The notes below the pieces were generated by a model. It made no database searches. It was not told the origin of the DNA and saw only the letters and a program-made list of their open reading frames with translations. Shown here piece after piece: positions 17,001 to 24,590 of a stretch of 64,000 nt of DNA (positions are counted from its first letter, which is position 1; each line of letters opens with the position of its first letter). Both the position numbers and the translations under genes were made by a program. The stretch is from JBEICQ01 sp046297395. GTDB taxonomy: Bacteria > Bacteroidota > Bacteroidia > UBA4408. The stretch spans positions 3,867-67,866 of the forward strand of contig JBKCNM010000093.1 of NCBI GenBank assembly GCA_046297395.1, written 5' to 3'.

Positions 17001-17462
17001 GGAGGCTTCTACAATACAAGTGACAATGATAGAATCAAGATTGGCAGAAATGGTGTGGTTCAGTGTCAAGTGAAAGGGCGAAGGCACCTGATATTCATTG
17101 TCAATAACCGTTTGGGTAAAATTCACAAGTATTCCGGGCGTACCTATTCCACTCACTCCGGAGGTAGATCCATTTAAGTAAGCAATAGGTTCGGCGTTCA
17201 CTCCATAGTAATTTATTCTGGCAGAAATCTCCGTGGGATTTTGAGCATTCATTACATCTGGTGTAGGCCAATCCGTCTGGTATTTTAGTGCAACAATTTT
17301 GTTCGGATTGTTCAAAAGCAATGCGTTAAATTCGGGATTAAGAGCAGCGCAAGGGCCACTGTTGGCATTGGTAAATTCTTCAGCAAGCAGCAATCGCTGC
17401 ACTTGTGCATTTGCAGTGATACCTAAAAAAATCACTATTGCACCAAATAGCATGGTTCTCAT
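14001..17462 (-). CDS. Duplicated Omp28-like/jelly-roll T9SS type A protein with eroded CxxC sites
   Basis: A 1153-residue secreted protein. A signal peptide (1-19) is followed by two copies of one module of about 523 residues (about 22-544 and 545-1068), then a type A sorting domain with FYPNPSNSG and APGLYFLKI. Each module has an Omp28/thioredoxin-like head (RLLLAEEFTNANSGPC, KRILAEEFTNANSAPC), a CARDB-like segment (YNIDGGLSNTFPFSG) and a jelly-roll-like domain ending in GNNVFIDNINV. The CxxC of the CGPC relative at 19583-21475 is reduced to SGPC (Cys38) and SAPC (Cys561), so disulfide exchange is not expected. The frame extends upstream to 17600, but the hydrophobic leader begins at 17462. 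It is the third gene of a tandem paralogue set. Confidence 0.85.
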   Translation of the reverse strand: MRTMLFGAIVIFLGITANAQVQRLLLAEEFTNANSGPCAALNPEFNALLLNNPNKIVALKYQTDWPTPDVMNAQNPTEISARINYYGVNAEPIAYLNGSTSGVSGIGTPGILVNFTQTVIDNEYQVPSPFHLTLNHTISANLDSIIVTCIVEASQPINLQQLFLRLAVVEKHIHFNSPPGNNGETDFYYVMRKMLPDATGTLLSDTWTQGQTDTLTFTMPLPSYIYDLTELALIGFLQEDVQKAIQQTAISQPVPLQQYGSVTHVALGNSNISCNNEISPSVTISNQGLLPLGSAEIAYNIDGGLSNTFPFSGNLASGDSANVTIPIGSPLSPGNHTLTLRLNNINGTGIHSTEFQFPFHVMAGTVPANSFQENFTSNPLLGNSWTNYMNDLAGFSWNIIAGYGNPKGALKMDFWSSTSGSRDEIILPPLSCSGTSDATIHFKIAAKGYLYGSVHSQDTLQLMFSIDCGNTWNTAWLKSGSLLATGIPTYSSNEYTGASTNDYRAESAVLPGTGNASELLIKFVAISNNGNNVFIDNINVSALSQKRILAEEFTNANSAPCAAINQGFNSLLLANTDKIVALKYQTDWPTPDPMHSQNPSEINTRINYYNVVAEPVAFLNGSTNALIGTGPAGSIVNFTQQIIDSLYSLPNPFSITLNHSISPDLDSIYITCNTSALQTAIITQLFLRVALVEKHIRFHTPPGNNGETDFYYVMRKMLPNPGGIALQGTWTSGENQTITIAASLPAYIYDPSEIAVVAFLQEDIGKSILHTSFSEPVALPNFASVSNVSLRELQCDTLVNATITAFNQGTTSLNSFVVSYSVDGGVPINIPFSGFLAPGASIDLSLPAIPVLSSGIHTLSCSLLTINGTNNHSPIQSKTFSSIATPQQIGSFTENFNNSLFPYSHWININNDAFGFSRSATAGLGTPKGALKMNYYNSPARRKDEMLLPALSYSGYNDANLTFKIAAKGYLNGNIHSQDTLSLYYSKDCGLNWHLAWQKSGATLATGFPTTSVNEYAGNIDADYRTESVLLGGTANENEVMIKFVAISDEGNNAFIDNINISSNIATEINQTDEVNTIEFYPNPSNSGFTVAFEQQSPVSVIELVDATGKLVHREAIIGQGKHKNYIATANIAPGLYFLKIPMHTTEKLLINH
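14262..17399 (-). repeat. Internal tandem duplication inside the 1153-residue T9SS gene
   Basis: Copy A spans about 17399-15831 and copy B about 15830-14262. Both open with the (Q)RxLLAEEFTNANS head and share VALKYQTDWPTPD, NGETDFYYVMRKMLP and FVAIS...FIDNINV. The two copies keep the same order of domains and near-equal length (about 523 residues), which indicates a whole-module duplication before the sorting tail. Confidence 0.8.
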
Positions 17463-17491
17463 ATCACAAATTAAGTAATAGTTGTTATAAT

Positions 17492-17519
17492 AAAAAAGCC
17501 CGGATAATCCGGGCTTTTT
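17492..17519 (-). terminator. Rho-independent terminator after the 636-residue T9SS gene
   Basis: A stem of GCCCGGA/TCCGGGC (17498-17504 with 17508-17514) flanked by six A on the left and five T on the right, so it can work in both directions. On the minus strand it sits 20 bases past the stop at 17539, separating this gene from the 1153-residue gene downstream. Confidence 0.85.
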
Positions 17520-17538
17520 CTTGACTGAGCAATTACTC

Positions 17539-19449
17539 TTAATGCTGAATGAAAAGTTTTTTTGTCTGACCACCATTGATGCGCACGAAATACACACCAT
17601 TGTTCAGGTCAGCTGTAGAAAGTCTGATGTTTTGTTTCTCTTTGGCAGCAATGTCCTTGGCGATAACCAGTTTTCCAACTGCGTCCAAAACTTCCAGTTT
17701 GCTTTGTGCAGCAGCAGTCTGAACAGAGAAAGTAACCAGGTCTCCGGCAGGATTGGGATAAACTTCAAATGAGTTTTCGGTATAATCTTTAACTTCAGTG
17801 ATTACCTGAGATGCTGTAATGTTGATGTTGTCTATGTAAGCATTGTTACCATAGTCGCTGATTGCGATAAACCTGATCAATACCTGAGAGGAATTGCCGG
17901 TTCCGGGAAGTGCTACTGTTTCATTTCTGTAATCGCCGTTGGCAGTTGCTGTATATGCCGTTTGCAGTGTTGTAGTCGTGCCTGTTGCCAGGTTTGGTCC
18001 TGCCTTTAACCAGGCCAGATTCCAGGTACTGGCACAATCGGTAGAAAATAAAATAGCAAGGGTATCCTGCGTATGTACTCCCGTGTTGTCATAGCCTTTG
18101 GCAGCTATTTTAAAGGTTAATGTGGCATCGTTGTATCCACTGAAGGTAAAAGGAGGAAGAATTAGATCATCAACTTTTCCGGCTGCGCTGTTGTAAAAAT
18201 CCATTTTTAATGCACCTTTGGGATTACCGAAACCGGCTGTTGCGTTTTGCGAAAAACCATAAGCATCGTCGCTTATGTTAATCCAATTTGCATAAGGGAA
18301 TGCTGCACTGGCAAAAGTTTGCACATAGGCATTGCCCGGCTGCGAATTGCCAAAAACAAAGAAGGAAAGTGTATAGGTTTGAGAATTTTGATTGCTTCCG
18401 TTTAAACTAAGCAGGGTAAAATTCAATGTGTGCTCACCAGCGCTCAAATTGTTGATGGCAGGAATGGAAACGATAAGCGTATCCCCATTGGAGATGCTTC
18501 CGCTGAAAGGCAAAGTTTGAACATTTCCTGAATCGAGTGAATAGGATATTACCGCTGTTGTTAATGGAGCAGTACCTTCATTTAATATGGTAATAGTGGG
18601 ATTGATGTTGGTGGTGCAGGTGTATAAACTTGGCAATCCGGTTGAGGCAGAAGTAATACTTGCATAGTTTGTAATGCCGGCCGGTTGGCTGATGGCAGCC
18701 TGGTGAACTACAAAATTTAAATCATCCTGAACAAAACCCACTATCGCAATTTGGGTGGGGTTGTAGATGTAGGCGGGTATTGGAAGGGCAAAACTAAATG
18801 ACTGGCTTTGTCCGTTGTTCCAGATTGCAGGAAGACTCGTGCCATTGGCATTGGGGATCATTTTGCGCATCACATTCTTGAATTCAGTTTCTCCATTGGT
18901 TCCCGGTGCCACAGAGAAAGAAACCACTTTCTCTACCAGGGCAAGACGCAATGATGGCACAAAGCCGGCAAAGGGCTGAGAAGCTGTAACCGTACAATTG
19001 ATATAGATGGAATCGAGGTCAGCAGACAAGTTATGGCTTAAATTCAAGGAAAATGGAGAGGGAGTAGCATAGGCCGAATCAATCATCTCCTGGGTATGCA
19101 GCAAAGGTGCTCCTGTATAGATAACACCTGCGGGATCAACAAGCGGTACAGTGTCCCCGTTAAAATAACTCATAGGAACTCCTATTACTCCGTAATAACT
19201 TACCCTATCGGCTACATCTGTTGGATTCTGTGCATTGAAAGGATCAGCACCCGCCCATGAGGTATGGTATTTAATGGCTACAATTTTGCTTGTGTTTGAA
19301 TCCAGCAAAGCATTGTAAATCGGATTTTGATAGGCACTTCCGGCGGTAGATGCATTGGTGAACTCCTCGGTGAGGACAAGTCTTTGCGCCTGACCCATAC
19401 ATTGGAAGGCAAGAATGGCGCTGACTGCGCTTAAGTATAGTTTTTTCAT
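17539..19449 (-). CDS. Omp28-like/jelly-roll T9SS type A protein without cysteines at the redox site
   Basis: A 636-residue secreted protein and a close paralogue of the 19583-21475 product, aligning without gaps over the first 40 residues. It has a signal peptide (about 1-20), then RLVLTEEFTNASTAGSAYQN: the CGPC of its neighbour is TAGS (residues 35-38), so the thiol site is fully lost. A CARDB-like segment (VISYSLDSGNVQTLPFSG), a jelly-roll-like domain (KGALKMDFYNSAAGKVDDLI ... YGNNAYIDNINITAS) and a type A sorting tail (VYPNPAGDLVTF ... NNGVYFVRINGG) follow. It should be exported by the T9SS. It has its own terminator and a possible promoter, so it is expressed separately. The role is probably binding or structural (inference). 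Confidence 0.88.
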   Translation of the reverse strand: MKKLYLSAVSAILAFQCMGQAQRLVLTEEFTNASTAGSAYQNPIYNALLDSNTSKIVAIKYHTSWAGADPFNAQNPTDVADRVSYYGVIGVPMSYFNGDTVPLVDPAGVIYTGAPLLHTQEMIDSAYATPSPFSLNLSHNLSADLDSIYINCTVTASQPFAGFVPSLRLALVEKVVSFSVAPGTNGETEFKNVMRKMIPNANGTSLPAIWNNGQSQSFSFALPIPAYIYNPTQIAIVGFVQDDLNFVVHQAAISQPAGITNYASITSASTGLPSLYTCTTNINPTITILNEGTAPLTTAVISYSLDSGNVQTLPFSGSISNGDTLIVSIPAINNLSAGEHTLNFTLLSLNGSNQNSQTYTLSFFVFGNSQPGNAYVQTFASAAFPYANWINISDDAYGFSQNATAGFGNPKGALKMDFYNSAAGKVDDLILPPFTFSGYNDATLTFKIAAKGYDNTGVHTQDTLAILFSTDCASTWNLAWLKAGPNLATGTTTTLQTAYTATANGDYRNETVALPGTGNSSQVLIRFIAISDYGNNAYIDNINITASQVITEVKDYTENSFEVYPNPAGDLVTFSVQTAAAQSKLEVLDAVGKLVIAKDIAAKEKQNIRLSTADLNNGVYFVRINGGQTKKLFIQH

Positions 19450-19460
19450 ATAGTTTTTTT

Positions 19461-19487
19461 CAAATGTAAAAAAATAGAAAATACAAA
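19461..19487 (-). promoter_or_regulatory. Weak promoter candidate for the 636-residue T9SS gene
   Basis: On the minus strand TTTG (19487-19484) and TACATTTG (19468-19461) are spaced by 15 bases, slightly below the usual 17-23. The start codon lies 11 bases beyond the second box, giving a very short leader. It follows the terminator at 19534-19564, where a new promoter is needed. Confidence 0.35.
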
Positions 19488-19533
19488 TCTTAAGAAATTC
19501 TTAGATATTCATTTTGAACTTTCATTGACCACC

Positions 19534-19564
19534 AAAAAAAAAGCCCGGATACACCGGGCTTTTT
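19534..19564 (-). terminator. Rho-independent terminator after the 630-residue T9SS gene
   Basis: GCCCGG (19543-19548) pairs with CCGGGC (19554-19559) around a five-base loop, with nine A to the left and five T to the right. On the minus strand it is 19 bases past the stop at 19583. Confidence 0.85.
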
Positions 19565-19582
19565 ATAGATCATGTAAGAAGA

Positions 19583-21475
19583 TTAATGTTGGATGATTAG
19601 CTTTTTGGCAGCTCCTCCGTTAATACGCATGAAATATACTCCGTTGTTGAAGTTTTCAGTTGCAATATTGATGGTTTGCTTGCCTTTGCCGGTAATGTTT
19701 TGGGTATAAATGGATTTACCTACTGCATCAAAAATATCCAAACGGGATTGGTTGCTGCTGTTGTTCATCACCAAGCTCACCAGGTTATTGGCAGGATTCG
19801 GATACATAGCGGAAATGAGGTCTTCGGCAATTTCATTAATACCTACCTGAGAAGCAGAGATATTGATGTTATCGATGTAAGCATTGTTACCATAGTTGCT
19901 TCTTGCTTCAAACATAATCAGGATTTGTGACTTGTTTGCTGTGCCTGCAAGTACTACGCTTTCGTCTCTGTAATCGGCATCTGCAGTTGCAGTATAGGAA
20001 GCGGTCGCAGCGGCAACAGTTGATAAATCTACTCCATTTTTTAACCATGCTTGAGACCATGTGGCTCCGCAGTCAGATGAGTATTTCACAATCAGGGTGT
20101 CATCGGTTTGAGAACCATCGGAGAACGGGTAACCCTTGGCTGCAACCTTAAACGAGAGTGTGGCATCTAAAAAGTTGTTGAAGGAGAATGGAGGAAGAAT
20201 TACCCTGTCAACTTTTCCTTCAGTACTATTATAAAAGTCCATCTTAAGGGCACCTTTGGGAGAACCAAATCCGGCAGTATTACTTCTGGTAAAACCAGGT
20301 GTATCATCATTGATATTTAACCAGTTTGCATAAGGGAAGGTAGCAGTTCCGAATGATTCTGTGAAAGCATTGCCTGCCTGGGGTGTTCCAACAATGTATA
20401 ATGACTGATTGAAAGCTGCAGAGTTGGTGGTGCTTCCATTCAGGTTAAGCAGTCTGTAAACCACATTGCGCTGACCAGGATTAAGACTGTTAAGTGTGGG
20501 AATGGAGAAGGTGGTCACTCCGCCCGGAGCAACATTGCCTGTGAAAGGAGCTGTTTGAGCTGCACCTCCGTCAATGGTGTATGAAACAGTAGCGGAAGTA
20601 AGTGGTGCAGAACCCTCATTTTTAAGAGTGATGGTTGGAGATACAGATGTATTGCAGGTTACAATATTCTGACTGAAAGTGGCACCAGTGATGGCTGCAT
20701 AGTTTGCAATGGCTACCGGAAGGCTGATGCCGGCTTGCTGAACTGTTTTGTTAACATTCTCCTGGATGAAAGCTACAACAGCAATTTGAGTGGGGTTGTA
20801 GATGTAGGTGGGTAATGCCAATGCATAGGTAAAGGTGGTATCCTGGCCTTGCGTCCAAGCAGCAGGCAATGTTACGCCGTTAGCGTTAGGAACCATTTTG
20901 CGCATCACATCAAAAAACTCTGTTTCTCCGTTTGTGCCGGGAGCAGTTGAAAATACTATGGCACGCTCAGTAATAGCCATTCTCAGGGAGAGGGCCGGCA
21001 GGTTGATTGCCTGAGATGCGGTGATTGTACAGGTAATGAAAATGGAATCAATGTCTGATGACAAGGTATGAGAGATGTTTATGCCGAATGGTGAGGGAAC
21101 AGCATAAGCACTGTCAATGATGTCCTGATTGAAATTAGCAGGAGCTCCGGTATAATTGGGAGCAGTTAATGCGCTGGTGTCACCGTTTAAATTGGCGAAG
21201 GGAACCCCATTAACACCATAGTATGTCCTTCTGGTGTTTACCTCTGTGGGATTTTGCGCATTCATAGGATCTACACCGGGAAAATTCACCTGGTATTTCA
21301 GGGCAATCATCTTGGTAGAATTTGCATCAATGAGGGCATTAAATGCTGGATTTTGGCCGGCGCAAGGTCCACAAGAGGCATTGGTAAATTCCTCTGTGAG
21401 CGACAAACGCTGTGTTTGTGCCATCAACCCAATGGTCAAGCTTAGACCTGCAGCAAGAGTAAAGATTTTTTTCAT
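19583..21475 (-). CDS. Omp28-like/jelly-roll T9SS type A protein with intact CGPC motif
   Basis: A 630-residue secreted protein. It has a signal peptide (about 1-20, ending LMAQ) and an Omp28/thioredoxin-like head, RLSLTEEFTNASCGPCAGQN, with Cys35 and Cys38. A CARDB-like segment (VSYTIDGGAAQTAPFTG), a jelly-roll-like domain (KGALKMDFYNSTEGKVDRVI ... YGNNAYIDNINISAS) and a type A sorting tail (MYPNPANNLVSL ... NNGVYFMRINGGAAKKL) follow. It is the only member of the three-gene tandem set that keeps a full CxxC, so it could be an active surface thiol protein; the others are likely derived. T9SS sorting would place it outside the outer membrane. The Omp28 lipoprotein at 10908 carries the same head motif in the form EDYTGHTCGNC. 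Confidence 0.88.
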   Translation of the reverse strand: MKKIFTLAAGLSLTIGLMAQTQRLSLTEEFTNASCGPCAGQNPAFNALIDANSTKMIALKYQVNFPGVDPMNAQNPTEVNTRRTYYGVNGVPFANLNGDTSALTAPNYTGAPANFNQDIIDSAYAVPSPFGINISHTLSSDIDSIFITCTITASQAINLPALSLRMAITERAIVFSTAPGTNGETEFFDVMRKMVPNANGVTLPAAWTQGQDTTFTYALALPTYIYNPTQIAVVAFIQENVNKTVQQAGISLPVAIANYAAITGATFSQNIVTCNTSVSPTITLKNEGSAPLTSATVSYTIDGGAAQTAPFTGNVAPGGVTTFSIPTLNSLNPGQRNVVYRLLNLNGSTTNSAAFNQSLYIVGTPQAGNAFTESFGTATFPYANWLNINDDTPGFTRSNTAGFGSPKGALKMDFYNSTEGKVDRVILPPFSFNNFLDATLSFKVAAKGYPFSDGSQTDDTLIVKYSSDCGATWSQAWLKNGVDLSTVAAATASYTATADADYRDESVVLAGTANKSQILIMFEARSNYGNNAYIDNINISASQVGINEIAEDLISAMYPNPANNLVSLVMNNSSNQSRLDIFDAVGKSIYTQNITGKGKQTINIATENFNNGVYFMRINGGAAKKLIIQH

Positions 21476-21577
21476 GTTGTGTTTGGTTTTTCTGAACCAC
21501 GAATTAAAGCATAATTTTGTAATAAATAAAAGCAGGGATTTATTTTTTCTGACATCAAATCAAAAGCCATAAAACCA

Positions 21578-22984
21578 GTGAGTTATAAAATAAGTTTGAG
21601 TTTTTTGTTGCTGGTTTCTGTGTATTTTTTCTCTTACATGTTTGGGATTCCAATGGCATCCGGCAACCCTCACTTGCAATATATCTCCTTGCCCGGGAAT
21701 CAGGATGCGAGGTTTGTCGCATATTTAAATAACCGGCTCTGGGTGGGAGGTACCAATGCCCTTTGCACCAACTCCTTTGATTTTTTTCTTGTCTCCGTTA
21801 ACACGAGTAATGGACAATATATCAGTCATTGTTTGGGCACAGATACAACGGATGTTTGTTTGGGTGGAACGGCAGATGAAGCCAGAGGCCGATTAATCAT
21901 GTGTGGCGAAACCAGGCCATCAATCGAAAACACCGATGCCCTCATCCTGATTGCAGACACAAGCGGAGAGGTTGTTGCCCAAAGGCAAATAGGTTCTCCC
22001 TTTCTTACCGAATCTGTTAAAAACGCAGCCATCATGAGCAATGGCAACATTGTATTTACCGGTTTTATCTCAGATTTCACCGGCGCCAATAACATGTGGA
22101 TTTTATGCACTGATTCATTGCTTCAAACCCGCTGGCAAATCAGTTTTGGTGGAAATGGCAATGACATTGCCAATGGATTGGCACTTGATCCTGCCGACAC
22201 CATCTATGTGCTGGGCGACTCAAACAGCGATGGAAACGGAGGCTATGACGCCATGCTCATGAAAATCTCGCCCGATGGAAGCGTTTTGTGGAATAATTAT
22301 TACGGAAACAATGTAAACAATGGCACCCAGGGCATTTTTGCTACCGATGACGGGAACTGGCTAATTTTCGGTGAAACTGATGCCCCCTCAGGTCCTCCGT
22401 TTAATTATTGGACGCGCAAGGTCAATCCTTCAGGTGTTCAATTGTGGGAGAGGGAATTTGGTGGGGTGGGAGCTGATGCACTTTTTGCCGGTTTGCTTTT
22501 TCAGCACCAATTTTTCTTCACGGGGTATTCCAGTTCTGCTGCAAGCGGAGCACCCATAGATGCCGTATTCTGTATCACAGATACGCTCTGCAATGTTATA
22601 GGGGAATGGCAATTGGGAAGAAATAGCATCGATATTGGATTTTGTATCACCCAAAAAAACAACCACATTTATTTCGCCGGGCAATCTGCCGATGGTGATG
22701 ATGATGATATTTTTTATGGCATGTATGCCCTGCCTCCGCAAAGCATAGGTGCAACGCAAAAAAACAGCATGGCTTTTTTTCCTTATCCCAATCCTGCCGG
22801 CAATGAGCTTATCATCCCTCAAGGGAATACCCTTTTTGGTTTGGATGATATCACTGGGCGCGATTGTACTTTCTTGATTGATTCAGTTGGAGATAACAAA
22901 ATTTTGCTTGATAACTTGCCCTCCGGATTATACATTTGTAGAACAAAAAAAGGCAATCACCTGATTTTTCATCAACATGAATAA
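21578..22984 (+). CDS. Beta-propeller-like T9SS type A protein
   Basis: A 468-residue secreted protein that appears to start at a GTG (21578); the first 25 residues are hydrophobic and serve as signal peptide. The body has repeated units of about 55-60 residues with GNGNDIANGLALDPADTIYVLG, DGNWLIFGET and GVGADALFAG-like segments, similar to SBBP-type beta-propellers. The C-terminus has FPYPNPAGNELIIPQ and NLPSGLYICRTKKG, a divergent type A sorting tail. It is divergent from the thiol-fold T9SS set and overlaps the next gene by 8 bases (ATGAATAA). Function unknown; propellers in this class are usually binding domains. An internal TTG at 21596 could also be the start. Confidence 0.75.
   Translation: MSYKISLSFLLLVSVYFFSYMFGIPMASGNPHLQYISLPGNQDARFVAYLNNRLWVGGTNALCTNSFDFFLVSVNTSNGQYISHCLGTDTTDVCLGGTADEARGRLIMCGETRPSIENTDALILIADTSGEVVAQRQIGSPFLTESVKNAAIMSNGNIVFTGFISDFTGANNMWILCTDSLLQTRWQISFGGNGNDIANGLALDPADTIYVLGDSNSDGNGGYDAMLMKISPDGSVLWNNYYGNNVNNGTQGIFATDDGNWLIFGETDAPSGPPFNYWTRKVNPSGVQLWEREFGGVGADALFAGLLFQHQFFFTGYSSSAASGAPIDAVFCITDTLCNVIGEWQLGRNSIDIGFCITQKNNHIYFAGQSADGDDDDIFYGMYALPPQSIGATQKNSMAFFPYPNPAGNELIIPQGNTLFGLDDITGRDCTFLIDSVGDNKILLDNLPSGLYICRTKKGNHLIFHQHE
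22908..22938 (+). promoter_or_regulatory. Internal promoter candidate upstream of the 244-residue T9SS gene
   Basis: TTG (22908-22910), a 20-base spacer and TACATTTG (22931-22938) match the phylum consensus. The boxes lie inside the coding end of the propeller gene, 38 bases before the next ATG at 22977. Since TACATTTG also encodes part of the LYIC tail motif, a chance match is possible. Confidence 0.3.
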
Positions 22985-23711
22985 AACACTACAAACACTC
23001 TCTCTTTTGCTTGGACTTGGTTCAATTCTTTTGTCCACCAATGCAAAATCCCAAACATTCACTATCACGGATATACTGGGTGACACAATTAATAACACCG
23101 AGGTTTCTGTTACCGGTCTTTCCACAGATGCCACACTTTCTTTTCCAGCGTATGTAACCAACAGTGCATCCGATACCAATGTAACCAGATGCAGGAGACG
23201 AATCATTGAACAAGTAGCTTCCACTACAAATTATTTTTGCTGGGGAATTTGTTACGGCCCTTCCGTCAATGTAGGCAACCAATCAGTTGTGCTTGGTCCT
23301 GGCGACACCTATGAAAATTTTCACGCGTATTTCACTCCTGACAGTACCAGTGGAATCAGCCGTATCATGTATGTGTTTTATGACAACAACAATCCTGCAG
23401 ATTCAGCTTATTTTACTGTGAAGTTTGAAGTTTCCCCCAACCTGGCAGGTATCGGCGAAGTCGTAAATGAAATTCCCGTGAAATTGTATCCCACCTCAGC
23501 TTCGCAAAACATTACCATTGAAATGGAAAAAAATTTCTCAGGCATGATTGCTGTTTTCGACATGAACGGAAAACAACACCACCTGATTAATTCTCAGGGC
23601 AAAAGCTTGCTGAATCTGGATGTTTCCGGTCTCTCTCAAGGAATGTATCAGGTGATGATTACGGATACACAAAGTGGAAAAAGATCTGTAAAAAGATTCA
23701 TCCGACAGTAA
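22977..23711 (+). CDS. Small T9SS type A sorting-domain protein
   Basis: A 244-residue secreted protein with a signal peptide (1-26, ending AKSQ), a short beta-rich domain of about 130 residues (FTITDILGDTINNTEVSV ... YFTVKFEVS), and a type A-like sorting tail (LYPTSASQNITIEM ... LSQGMYQVMITD). A Cys-rich spot (TRCRRR, YFCWGICYG) may hold a disulfide. It overlaps the preceding propeller gene and is followed by a strong terminator, so the two form a bicistronic unit. I do not recognise the central domain. Confidence 0.75.
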   Translation: MNKTLQTLSLLLGLGSILLSTNAKSQTFTITDILGDTINNTEVSVTGLSTDATLSFPAYVTNSASDTNVTRCRRRIIEQVASTTNYFCWGICYGPSVNVGNQSVVLGPGDTYENFHAYFTPDSTSGISRIMYVFYDNNNPADSAYFTVKFEVSPNLAGIGEVVNEIPVKLYPTSASQNITIEMEKNFSGMIAVFDMNGKQHHLINSQGKSLLNLDVSGLSQGMYQVMITDTQSGKRSVKRFIRQ

Positions 23712-23735
23712 TACTTAACCATTTTCTAAACCAAG

Positions 23736-23760
23736 TCCGGCCCTGTGCCGGATTTTTTTT
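23736..23760 (+). terminator. Rho-independent terminator after the two-gene T9SS unit
   Basis: TCCGGC (23736-23741) pairs with GCCGGA (23747-23752) around a five-base loop, followed by eight T. It is 25 bases past the stop at 23711. Confidence 0.85.
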
Positions 23761-23865
23761 GCCCATTTCTGTTTATAGTTAGCTGGTCCGTTTTAAGAAA
23801 AAGGCTGTTGTCTTTTCTTGTAAAATTACTTCGCTCATCATTTTTTAACTGTTTTTGTATCCATA

Positions 23866-23885
23866 AATTTAGACATGTCTAAATT
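23866..23885 (+). promoter_or_regulatory. Perfect 20-bp palindrome, predicted MntR/DtxR-type operator
   Basis: AATTTAGACATGTCTAAATT is a perfect inverted repeat, 18 bases before the regulator start codon at 23904. Length and symmetry fit operators of dimeric DtxR/MntR proteins. A -7-like box (TAAATTTA, 23864-23871) overlaps its left arm, so metal-loaded repressor would block transcription of mntR and the Nramp gene. The binding partner is inferred from position. Confidence 0.7.
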
Positions 23886-23903
23886 ATTATTCAAATTTGC
23901 CAA

Positions 23904-24590
23904 ATGCAAAACATCAGTCGCGACGATTATCTGAAACTGATTTACAAGCTCTCTGAAAATACAAGGGATTCTATCCTCACTGGTGATATTGCACAGGCCA
24001 TGGATGTAAACGCTGCTTCGGTAAGCGACATGCTCAAGAAGTTATCCCTGTCGGGAATGATCAGCTATGTGCCTTACCAGGGCGTTAAGCTTTCCCGCAA
24101 AGGGCGCAAGCATGCCATGCAACTCATTCGCAGGCATCGTTTATGGGAAAGTTTTCTGGTTAATCACCTGGGCATGCACTGGAACCAGGTGCACGAAATA
24201 GCCGAACAACTGGAACATGTTTCCTCAGAAACACTGATCAGCAAACTGGACGCCTTTTTAGGCTTTCCTGATTACGATCCCCATGGTGATCCCATACCGG
24301 ATGGCAATGGTGTGATGCCACAAAGACAATGCATGAATCTGCTGGACGCCAAACCCGGACAAGAACTTGTGGTGGCAAGGGTCATGGATGATTCCCCTGT
24401 TTTTCTGGAATCCTTCGATGCTCTTTCCATCAAGTTGGGAGACACATTCAGTGTAAGCCATGTAAATGCATTCGATGGATTGCTCACGCTCCAGCGAGAG
24501 GATTTATCACGCGTTTACATGAGCCGCGACATGGCCTCTCGGATTGAATGTTCCCCAATCGCTTCACAAACATCTAAACATGTCGGCTGA
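23904..24590 (+). CDS. mntR: DtxR/MntR family metal-dependent transcriptional regulator
   Basis: A 228-residue repressor with three regions: an N-terminal winged helix (about 1-65: DDYLKLIYKLSE, ILTGDIAQAMDVNAASVSDM), a metal-binding dimerisation domain (about 70-145: RRHRLWESFLVNHLG, HEIAEQLEHVSSE), and a C-terminal FeoA/SH3-like domain (about 150-215). Candidate metal ligands are Asp8, His78 and the HE...E..EH cluster at 97-105. The B. subtilis MntR Glu11 position is Lys here. It is just downstream of a perfect palindrome and overlaps the Nramp gene, so manganese or iron homeostasis with autoregulation is the natural reading. The three-domain size suits the longer DtxR/TroR type more than the short MntR type. 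Confidence 0.88.
   Translation: MQNISRDDYLKLIYKLSENTRDSILTGDIAQAMDVNAASVSDMLKKLSLSGMISYVPYQGVKLSRKGRKHAMQLIRRHRLWESFLVNHLGMHWNQVHEIAEQLEHVSSETLISKLDAFLGFPDYDPHGDPIPDGNGVMPQRQCMNLLDAKPGQELVVARVMDDSPVFLESFDALSIKLGDTFSVSHVNAFDGLLTLQREDLSRVYMSRDMASRIECSPIASQTSKHVG

Noticed and set aside
10908..21475. Omp28/T9SS cluster as a mobile or phage-borne island
   Set aside because: No integrase, transposase, tRNA or flanking repeats; base composition is not visibly different from neighbours.
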